A DNA stretch of 11,861 nt from contig NZ_CAPJ01000116.1 in assembly GCF_000331775.1 (NCBI RefSeq), positions 1 through 11,861 on the forward strand, read 5' to 3'. The translations under genes and the position numbers were made by a program. Below are positions 6,386-11,861 of this stretch, piece by piece. The stretch's first letter is position 1. The number at the start of each line of letters is the position of its first letter. The notes under the pieces are model-generated. The model saw only the letters and a list, made by a program, of their open reading frames with translations. It made no database searches and had not been told where the DNA came from. This DNA is from Xanthomonas translucens pv. translucens DSM 18974 (GTDB taxonomy: Bacteria; Pseudomonadota; Gammaproteobacteria; Xanthomonadales; Xanthomonadaceae).

Positions 6386-8530
6386 TCAACGCCAGAAATG
6401 CATCAGCACGCCCAACAGGGCAATGAGACCGATGATCATCGCGAAGGCGTAGTGATAGAGGAAACCGGATTGCGTGCGACGCAGCAGATTGGCCGCCAGG
6501 TCGATCACGCGCGCGGTGCCGTTGACCATGACGCCGTCCACGACATGCGTATCCACCGCACGCGACACCTTGCCGAGGCCGAGACCGGCGCCGGCGAAGC
6601 CATTGATCCAGAGCTTGTCGAAACCGTACTTGTTCTCCAGGATCCATACCGGCAGCGAGAACGTCTTGCGCGCCTTCGCCGCCAGCTCGGGCTTCCACAG
6701 GTACAGGATCCAGGCCAGGGCGAAGCCGGCCAGGGTCAGGAAGAACGGCGGCTGGGTCAGGCCGTGCAGCGCGAACGCGACCGGGCCGTGGAACTCCTCG
6801 GCCAGCGCGCCGACGCTGTCGCGCGCCGGGTTGTAGAAGTCGATGATGCCGCTGAAGAAACCGACCGCCTGGCCCTTGATCGCCACCGCGGCGTGGTGCC
6901 CGGCCCAATCGGTGCCGAACAGCATCGGGCCGATGGTGAAGAAGCCGATCGCGATCGACGGGATCGCCAGCAGCACCAGCGGCACCGTCACCACCCACGG
7001 CGACTCATGCGGCTCGTGCACGCCGTGGCCGTGACCATGGTCGTCGTGCGCGTGCTCGTCGTGCGCATGCGTGGCGTGCGCATCGGCATGCGCGCTGTCG
7101 TGGTGCGCGTGCGCGTCGCGGAAGCGTTCCTTGCCGTGGAAAGTCAGGAACAGCAGGCGGAAGCTGTAGAAGCTGGTGATCAGCACGCCGCCGAGCACCG
7201 CCCAGTAGCCGTAGGTGGCGATCCAGTTGTGCGACGTATGCGCATGGTGCGCGGCCGCCTCGATGATCGTGTCCTTGGAATAAAAACCGGCGAAGAACGG
7301 GGTGCCGACCAGGGCCAAGGTGCCGATCACGCTGGTCCAGTAAGTGACCGGCATGTACTTGCGCAGGCCGCCCATCTTGCGCATGTCCTGCTCATGGTGC
7401 ATGCCGATGATCACCGAGCCGGCGGCCAGGAACAGCAGCGCCTTGAAGAAGGCGTGGGTCATCAGGTGGAACACCGCCGCCGAGTAGGCCGACACGCCCA
7501 GCGCCACGGTCATGTAGCCCAGCTGCGACAGCGTCGAATAGGCGACCACGCGCTTGATGTCGTTCTGCACGATGCCGATCAGGCCGGTGAAGAACGCGGT
7601 GGTGGCGCCGACGAACAGCACGAAGTCCAGCGCGGTCTGCGACAGTTCGAACAGCGGCGACATGCGCGCCACCATGAAGATGCCGGCGGTGACCATGGTC
7701 GCGGCGTGGATCAGCGCCGAGATCGGGGTCGGGCCTTCCATCGAGTCGGGCAGCCACACGTGCAGGGGCACCTGCGCCGACTTGCCCATCGCGCCGATGA
7801 ACAGGCAAATGCAGATGATCGTCGCCACGTTCCACGGATGGCCCTGGAACAGCTGTACCTGGGCCAGACCGCCGGCCGCCTCGCTGCCGAGCACGGCGGT
7901 GGCGTTGGCGAACACGGTGGAATAGTCCAGCGAGCCGAACCACAGCAGCACGCCGGCGATGCCGAGGATGAAACCGAAGTCGCCGACGCGGTTGACCAGG
8001 AACGCCTTCATGTTGGCGAACACCGCGCTCGGGCGCTTGAACCAGAAGCCGATCAGCAGGTACGACACCAGGCCCACCGCTTCCCAGCCGAAGAACAGCT
8101 GCAGGAAGTTGTTGCTCATCACCAGGCTCAGCATCGAGAAGGTGAACAGCGAGATGTAGCTGAAGAAGCGCTGGTAGCCAGGATCGTCGGCCATGTAGCC
8201 GATGGTGTAGATGTGCACCAGCAGCGACACGAAGGTCACCACCACCATCATCATCGCGGTCAGCCGATCGACCATGAAGCCTGCGTGCGCCGCGTAATGG
8301 CCGACCTCGAAGAAGGTGTACAGGTTCTGGTTGAACGGCGCCGCGCCCTGCCCGACCAGCTGGTACAGGGTCCAGCACGACAGCGCGCAGCTGACCGCCA
8401 CACCGAGGATGGTGACCAGCTGGGCGCCCTTGCGGCCGACCTGGCGGCCGAACAGGCCGGCGATGATGCTGCCGAGCAGCGGTGCGAGCACCACGGCGAT
8501 CAGCAGACTCTTGGAGAGAGTGATTTCCAT
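6386..8530 (-). CDS. nuoL: NADH-quinone oxidoreductase subunit L (distal antiporter-like subunit) with His-rich loop
   Basis: NuoL is the distal proton-pumping subunit of complex I, with a long lateral helix running back along the membrane arm. The product is 714 residues, about 100 longer than E. coli (613). Key residues: Glu150 (LFFGWEAVGLVSYLLIGFW), Asp184 (VNRVGDFGF), Lys250 (GAMGKSAQVPLHVWLPDSME), Lys363 (HAFFKALLFL) and Lys419 (FYSKD). These align with E. coli E144, D178, K229, K342 and K399. The C-terminal part (about 630-714) contains the lateral-helix region and last membrane helix. A His-rich hydrophilic insert (14 His within residues 474-508) lies in the loop after FHGKERF, where E. 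coli has only a short HAHA. ATG 8530 is 7 bases after nuoK and lacks a good nearby Shine-Dalgarno, so translation may depend on nuoK. Stop is TGA. Confidence 0.97.
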   Translation of the reverse strand: MEITLSKSLLIAVVLAPLLGSIIAGLFGRQVGRKGAQLVTILGVAVSCALSCWTLYQLVGQGAAPFNQNLYTFFEVGHYAAHAGFMVDRLTAMMMVVVTFVSLLVHIYTIGYMADDPGYQRFFSYISLFTFSMLSLVMSNNFLQLFFGWEAVGLVSYLLIGFWFKRPSAVFANMKAFLVNRVGDFGFILGIAGVLLWFGSLDYSTVFANATAVLGSEAAGGLAQVQLFQGHPWNVATIICICLFIGAMGKSAQVPLHVWLPDSMEGPTPISALIHAATMVTAGIFMVARMSPLFELSQTALDFVLFVGATTAFFTGLIGIVQNDIKRVVAYSTLSQLGYMTVALGVSAYSAAVFHLMTHAFFKALLFLAAGSVIIGMHHEQDMRKMGGLRKYMPVTYWTSVIGTLALVGTPFFAGFYSKDTIIEAAAHHAHTSHNWIATYGYWAVLGGVLITSFYSFRLLFLTFHGKERFRDAHAHHDSAHADAHATHAHDEHAHDDHGHGHGVHEPHESPWVVTVPLVLLAIPSIAIGFFTIGPMLFGTDWAGHHAAVAIKGQAVGFFSGIIDFYNPARDSVGALAEEFHGPVAFALHGLTQPPFFLTLAGFALAWILYLWKPELAAKARKTFSLPVWILENKYGFDKLWINGFAGAGLGLGKVSRAVDTHVVDGVMVNGTARVIDLAANLLRRTQSGFLYHYAFAMIIGLIALLGVLMHFWR

Positions 8531-8537
8531 CTACGGG

Positions 8538-8843
8538 TCAGCCCTTCAGCGAATCGACTTCGGCCACGTTGATCGTGTGGCGGGTACGGAACAGCGTCAC
8601 CAGGATCGCGAGACCGATGGCGGCCTCGGCCGCGGCCACGGTGAGGATGAAGAACACGAACAGCTGACCGGCGGGGTCGCCGAGCTGGCGCGAGAACGCC
8701 ACGAAGTTGATGTTGACCGACAGCAGCATCAGTTCGATCGACATCAGCAGCACGATGACGTTCTTGCGGTTGAGGAAGATGCCGGCCAGGCTGATGCAGA
8801 ACAGCACCGCGCCGAGCGCCAGCATATGGCCTAGGGAGATCAT
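8538..8843 (-). CDS. nuoK: NADH-quinone oxidoreductase subunit K
   Basis: NuoK is a small (101 residues; E. coli 100) three-helix membrane subunit, equivalent to mitochondrial ND4L. It forms part of the E-channel linking the quinone site to the pumps. The two membrane-buried glutamates needed for coupling are present: Glu37 in [20 protein letters not shown] and Glu73 in [18 protein letters not shown] (E. coli E36 and E72). ATG 8843 overlaps the nuoJ stop by 4 bases (ATGA). A full AGGAGG Shine-Dalgarno at 8851-8856, inside the nuoJ coding end, lies 7 bases upstream. It is followed 7 bases later by nuoL. Confidence 0.98.
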   Translation of the reverse strand: MISLGHMLALGAVLFCISLAGIFLNRKNVIVLLMSIELMLLSVNINFVAFSRQLGDPAGQLFVFFILTVAAAEAAIGLAILVTLFRTRHTINVAEVDSLKG

Positions 8844-9490
8844 GGCTGGCCCTCCTGCGGTGCCGGCGCCGGGGTGTGCAGCGTGGGCGTTTCGGCCTGC
8901 ATCTTGACCATGCGCAAGCGGTCGCCGGCCTTAACCCGCGCCTGCTCGCCGGGATTCTGGGTCTTGATGCCGGTGCGCTTGCGCAGGGTCAGCATCACCG
9001 CCGCCACCACCGCCACGGTCAGGATGATCGCGGCGAATTCGAACGGCAGCAGGAACTGGGTGAACAGCGCCTTGGCCAGCCAGGTGATGTTGGAGCTGTC
9101 GGCCGCCTGCGCGGCGGCGTTGTCGGCCGGGAACGGCGCGGCGGTGCGCGCCTTGACCCCGATCAGGGTGACCATCTGCACCAGCATCGCCACCGCCACC
9201 AGCAAGCCGACCGGCAGGTAGCGCACCCAGCCCTGGCGCAGCCGCGCGGTATCGATGTCGAGCATCATCACCACGAACAGGAACAGCACCATCACCGCGC
9301 CGACGTAGACCAGCACCAGGGTCACGCCGAGGAACTCGGCGCCCACCAGCAGCCACACGCAGGCGATGGAGAAGAAGGTCAGGATCAGGCACAGCACCGC
9401 ATACACGGAGTTGCGCACGCTGATCACCGCGCCGGCGGAGACCGCGGCGATGCTGGCGAAGATCCAGAAAGCGATATTTACCCAATCCAT
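8840..9490 (-). CDS. nuoJ: NADH-quinone oxidoreductase subunit J
   Basis: NuoJ is a membrane subunit of complex I, equivalent to mitochondrial ND6. It has 216 residues (E. coli 184) and five expected membrane helices (about 6-24, 29-49, 54-78, 91-112, 147-169). Helix 3 carries the conserved [20 protein letters not shown] segment with the tyrosine at the pi-bulge region important for coupling. A hydrophilic C-terminal tail (about 170-216) starts [20 protein letters not shown] and ends in Pro/Ala-rich sequence. Its basic part resembles tails I associate with NuoJ of Beta- and Gammaproteobacteria. ATG 9490 has GAGG (9498-9501) 7 bases upstream, overlapping the nuoI stop codon. It is 9 bases after nuoI and overlaps nuoK by 4 bases. 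Confidence 0.97.
   Translation of the reverse strand: MDWVNIAFWIFASIAAVSAGAVISVRNSVYAVLCLILTFFSIACVWLLVGAEFLGVTLVLVYVGAVMVLFLFVVMMLDIDTARLRQGWVRYLPVGLLVAVAMLVQMVTLIGVKARTAAPFPADNAAAQAADSSNITWLAKALFTQFLLPFEFAAIILTVAVVAAVMLTLRKRTGIKTQNPGEQARVKAGDRLRMVKMQAETPTLHTPAPAPQEGQP
8851..8856 (-). promoter_or_regulatory. Strong Shine-Dalgarno for nuoK inside nuoJ
   Basis: A perfect AGGAGG lies 7 bases before the nuoK ATG and within the last codons of nuoJ. It is the clearest ribosome binding site in the nuo operon and, with the ATGA overlap, fixes the nuoK start. Confidence 0.85.
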
Positions 9491-9499
9491 TTCAGAACC

Positions 9500-9988
9500 T
9501 CAGCGGAAGGCGGCGTCGGCGGCGCGGCGCTCGGCGATCTCGGCTTCGAGCCGGTCTCCGATCGCCAGCAGCTGCGGCTTGGTGACGATGTTCTCGCCGC
9601 GGTTCTCGAAGTGGTACTCGAGCACGTGGGTTTCCACGATCGAGTCCACCGGACAGCTTTCCTCGCAGAAACCGCAGTAGATGCACTTGAACAGGTCGAT
9701 GTCGTAGCGCGTGGTGCGGCGGGTGCCGTCCTCGCGTTTGGCCGAATCGATGGTGATCGCCAACGCCGGGCATACCGCCTCGCACAGCTTGCAGGCGATG
9801 CAGCGTTCCTCGCCGTTGGGATAGCGGCGCAGCGCGTGCAGGCCGCGGAAGCGCACCGACTGCGGGAACTTCTCCATCGGGTACAGCACGGTGTACTTGG
9901 GACGGAACGTGTACTTCAGGGTCAGCCACAGGCCGCCGAGCAGCTCCAGCAGCAGCAGGCTCTTGAAGTAATGGGTGACTTTATTCAT
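9500..9988 (-). CDS. nuoI: NADH-quinone oxidoreductase subunit I (two 4Fe-4S clusters)
   Basis: NuoI is the ferredoxin-like subunit at the junction of the peripheral and membrane arms. It passes electrons through clusters N6a and N6b toward N2 and quinone. It has 162 residues (E. coli 180). An amphipathic N-terminal helix (about 5-25, [20 protein letters not shown]) anchors it to the membrane. Two CxxCxxCxxxCP motifs follow: Cys63, 66, 69, 73 ([12 protein letters not shown]) and Cys102, 105, 108, 112 ([12 protein letters not shown]), all complete. ATG 9988 is 3 bases after the nuoH stop. The Shine-Dalgarno is weak (AAGG about 10 bases upstream), suggesting coupling to nuoH. Stop TGA at 9500-9502 overlaps the nuoJ ribosome binding site. 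Confidence 0.98.
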   Translation of the reverse strand: MNKVTHYFKSLLLLELLGGLWLTLKYTFRPKYTVLYPMEKFPQSVRFRGLHALRRYPNGEERCIACKLCEAVCPALAITIDSAKREDGTRRTTRYDIDLFKCIYCGFCEESCPVDSIVETHVLEYHFENRGENIVTKPQLLAIGDRLEAEIAERRAADAAFR

Positions 9989-9991
9989 CGC

Positions 9992-11083
9992 TTACACGCC
10001 TTTGTGGATCACGCCGTAGAACACCATCAATGCCGTCACCGCGATCCACACGATCGTCAGCGGGATGAACACCTTCCAGCCCAGGCGCATGATCTGGTCG
10101 TAGCGGTAGCGCGGGAAGCTGGCGCGGAACCAGATGTAGGCGCTGGCGAAGAACAAGACCTTCATCAGCAGCCACGGCCAGCCGCCGGTCCAGATCCAGT
10201 TGACCCACGGCGAGATGTCCGCCGTGACCCAGCCCTGGATCGGGCTCAGCCAGCCGCCCAGGAAGAAGATCGAGACCAGGAAACTGACCAGGATCATGTT
10301 GGCGTATTCGGCCAGGAAGAACAGCGCGAACGCGCCGCCCGAATACTCAACCATGTGCCCGGCGACGATTTCCGACTCGCCCTCGACCACGTCGAACGGC
10401 GCGCGGTTGGTCTCGGCCACGCCGGACACCCAGTACACGATGAACAGCGGGAACAGCGGTACCAGGAACCAGTCGAAGAAGCCGGAGTTGCCGGCCTGCG
10501 CGGCCACGATCGTGCTCAGGTTGAGGCTGCCGGCGGCGATCATCACCCCGACCAGGGCGAAGCCCATCGCGATCTCGTAGCTGACCACCTGCGCGGCCGA
10601 GCGCATCGCGCCCAGGAACGCGTACTTGGAGTTGGACGCCCAGCCGGCCAGGATGATGCCGTACACGCCCAGCGAGGTCATCGCCAACAGGTACAGTAGG
10701 CCGGCGTTGGCGTTGGACAGCACCAGCTTGGCGTCGAACGGCACCACCGCCCAGGCCGCGAACGCCGGCGCCAGGGTGATCAGCGGCGCGATCACGAACA
10801 TCGCCTTGTGCGAACTGCTGGGCTGGATGATTTCCTTGAACAGCAGCTTGAACACGTCGGCGAAGGCCTGGAAGATGCCCATGCCCACGTACATCGGCCC
10901 GTGGCGCACGTGCATCCAGCCGATCAGCTTGCGCTCCCAGACCACGTAGAACGCCACCGAGATGATCACCGGCATGGTGATAAGCAGGATCTTCAGCACG
11001 ATCCACAGGACCACGCCGATCGCGCCCAGGCCGACGAACCACTGGTGCAGCGGATCGACCACGTTCAACAGCATCTCGTTCAT
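9992..11083 (-). CDS. nuoH: NADH-quinone oxidoreductase subunit H (quinone-site membrane subunit)
   Basis: NuoH is the membrane subunit, equivalent to mitochondrial ND1, that forms the quinone access channel with NuoB and NuoD and starts the E-channel. It has 363 residues (E. coli 325) and about eight to nine membrane helices. Family signatures: [15 protein letters not shown] at about 49-63, the following [14 protein letters not shown] segment (71-84), [19 protein letters not shown] (157-175) with Glu170, and the cytoplasmic glutamate-rich loop [19 protein letters not shown] (222-240) followed by VEYSGG. The normally conserved GPN[RV]VG reads GPMYVG here (residues 62-67). ATG 11083 overlaps the nuoG stop by 4 bases (ATGA), with GGTGG about 5 bases upstream. 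The next in-frame ATG (codon 4) is less likely. Stop TAA at 9992-9994. Confidence 0.97.
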   Translation of the reverse strand: MNEMLLNVVDPLHQWFVGLGAIGVVLWIVLKILLITMPVIISVAFYVVWERKLIGWMHVRHGPMYVGMGIFQAFADVFKLLFKEIIQPSSSHKAMFVIAPLITLAPAFAAWAVVPFDAKLVLSNANAGLLYLLAMTSLGVYGIILAGWASNSKYAFLGAMRSAAQVVSYEIAMGFALVGVMIAAGSLNLSTIVAAQAGNSGFFDWFLVPLFPLFIVYWVSGVAETNRAPFDVVEGESEIVAGHMVEYSGGAFALFFLAEYANMILVSFLVSIFFLGGWLSPIQGWVTADISPWVNWIWTGGWPWLLMKVLFFASAYIWFRASFPRYRYDQIMRLGWKVFIPLTIVWIAVTALMVFYGVIHKGV

Positions 11084-11861
11084 GCAGCCACCACCGTTAC
11101 CCGACCGGCACCGATCGGCGCCGTCGCCCCATGGCCGGATTCGATCCAGGCCACCCCTGCCGCGACCCGCGGATCCAGCACCACCGGCAGCGTCGCGTTG
11201 CCGACGGCGTTGCCGACCTTGACCACTTGCCCGGCGGCCACGCCCAGTTGCGCGGCATGCTCGGGATGCAGGCGGATCGCCGGCGCGTCATTGAGCGGAT
11301 GCGCCTGCAGTGCGGGCGCACGGCGCACCACCGCATCGGTGCGGTAGATCGCCGGCGTCGCCGCCACTTCGATGCCCTCGCCCGCCGCCGCGCTCTGCGC
11401 CGAACCGCGCAGGCTCACGCTGCGCGGCTGCACGCCGGCACGCAGGCCGGCCAGGTCGGTGAAGTCGAAACCGGCCAGATGCAAGTCGCCGCCGAGCGCA
11501 CGCAGCACCCGCCAGCCTTCGCGCGCCTGGTCCGGCAGCTTGCCGCCGGCACGCGCCAACTGCTCGACGCCGTCCAGGTTGGTCAGCGTCGCGTCGATTT
11601 CCGGCAGCGCGCCGATCGGCAGGATCACGTCGGCCACATCGCGGGTGGAGGCGCAGGCGAACTGGCTGAATGCCAGCACCTTGGCCGCGCCCAGCGCCGC
11701 GCGCGCGGCGCCGGCATCGGCGAAGTCCAGGCCCGGCTCGATGCCGTACAGCACATAGGCGCTGCGCGGCTCGGCGAACATGCCGGCCACGTCGCGCGCG
11801 CTCGGCAGCACGCCCAACCTGGCCAGGCCGACCGCATTGGCGCCCTGCGGCACGCGGCACA
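11080..11861 (-). CDS. nuoG: NADH-quinone oxidoreductase subunit G, C-terminal part (enters from the right edge)
   Basis: NuoG is the large peripheral-arm subunit carrying several iron-sulfur clusters in its N-terminal half, joined to a molybdopterin-oxidoreductase-like domain that lacks a working cofactor. Only the last 260 or so codons are in the window, so the cluster-binding cysteines are not seen. Visible: [10 protein letters not shown] at the edge, then the oxidoreductase-like fold including [20 protein letters not shown] and TLTNLDG. A C-terminal MopB-type beta-barrel follows ([20 protein letters not shown], then an SGHG motif). The frame is open through the edge. A GTG at 11853 is an internal valine and not a start, since CR precedes it in the same frame. 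The stop overlaps the nuoH start. The operon position (G before H) and sequence both support the name. Confidence 0.95.
   Translation of the reverse strand, partial: CRVPQGANAVGLARLGVLPSARDVAGMFAEPRSAYVLYGIEPGLDFADAGAARAALGAAKVLAFSQFACASTRDVADVILPIGALPEIDATLTNLDGVEQLARAGGKLPDQAREGWRVLRALGGDLHLAGFDFTDLAGLRAGVQPRSVSLRGSAQSAAAGEGIEVAATPAIYRTDAVVRRAPALQAHPLNDAPAIRLHPEHAAQLGVAAGQVVKVGNAVGNATLPVVLDPRVAAGVAWIESGHGATAPIGAGRVTVVAA

Noticed and set aside
7007..7140. Possible CRISPR-like or tandem DNA repeat in the GTGCGC/GCATGC-rich stretch of nuoL
   Set aside because: The repetitiveness comes from His/Ala/Asp codons in the His-rich loop. There are no regular direct repeats with unique spacers.
870..10699. 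Very long open frames on the plus strand (870-2555, 3359-4810, 4605-6452, 6398-8572, 8876-10699)
   Set aside because: They lie antisense to strongly supported nusA, rimP and nuo genes. Their translations are dominated by His, Gln, Arg, Asp and Ala with no recognisable domain, as expected when GC-rich codons are read on the opposite strand.
11080..11853. GTG at 11853 as a start of a separate short gene
   Set aside because: The frame continues upstream to the window edge and the sequence matches the interior of NuoG, so it is an internal valine codon.

Overview
The window is a high-GC bacterial chromosome segment with every gene on the minus strand. Read in the direction of transcription (high to low coordinates), it holds the second half of the NADH:quinone oxidoreductase (complex I) operon, nuoG(partial)-nuoH-I-J-K-L-M-N. 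A terminator region follows, then an initiator tRNA gene, then the transcription/translation-factor cluster rimP-nusA-infB(partial). The protein sequences (InfB beginning [13 protein letters not shown], NuoH with its [10 protein letters not shown] motif, a RimP with a Lys/Pro-rich tail) and the nuoN-metY-rimP-nusA-infB order point to Gammaproteobacteria of the Xanthomonadaceae type (Xanthomonas, Stenotrophomonas, Lysobacter or a relative). The genus is an inference from memory of these families, not from a search.

Region 1 (3350-11861) encodes part of complex I. The C-terminal part of NuoG (peripheral arm) enters from the right edge. NuoH (quinone-binding membrane subunit), NuoI (two 4Fe-4S clusters), NuoJ and NuoK (small membrane subunits) and the three antiporter-like proton-pumping subunits NuoL, NuoM and NuoN follow. 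Spacing is tight: nuoG/nuoH and nuoJ/nuoK overlap by 4 bases (ATGA), and the other junctions are about 3 to 37 bases. This fits one long cotranscribed unit. All the charged residues expected for proton transfer in NuoL, M, N and K are present. The operon ends in a strong stem-loop whose 5' arm lies inside the last codons of nuoN, with a second hairpin behind it.

Region 2 (2858-3349) is the boundary between the two operons. A convincing sigma-70 promoter (TTGCAA, 17 bases, CATAAT) sits just upstream of a 77-nt initiator tRNA-fMet gene (metY) with encoded CCA. A structured 205-base leader follows, and then rimP.

Region 3 (1-2857) is rimP-nusA-infB. The gene products mature the 30S subunit (RimP), modulate transcription pausing, termination and antitermination (NusA) and load initiator tRNA on the ribosome (IF2). 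Together with metY this is the classic enterobacterial metY-rimP-nusA-infB arrangement, in which the initiator tRNA and the factor that uses it are cotranscribed. infB runs off the left edge after its N-terminal domains.

I found no mobile element, CRISPR array, toxin-antitoxin, defence or biosynthetic system, and no sign of recent transfer. The genes are housekeeping. The observations worth a second look are mostly RNA-level: the metY-rimP leader with competing base pairings, the terminator built into the nuoN 3' end, a hairpin between nusA and infB, and a U1-U72 end on the initiator tRNA. There are also a few lineage-type protein features, namely the NuoL His-rich loop, the RimP tail and the NuoH quinone-channel motif.
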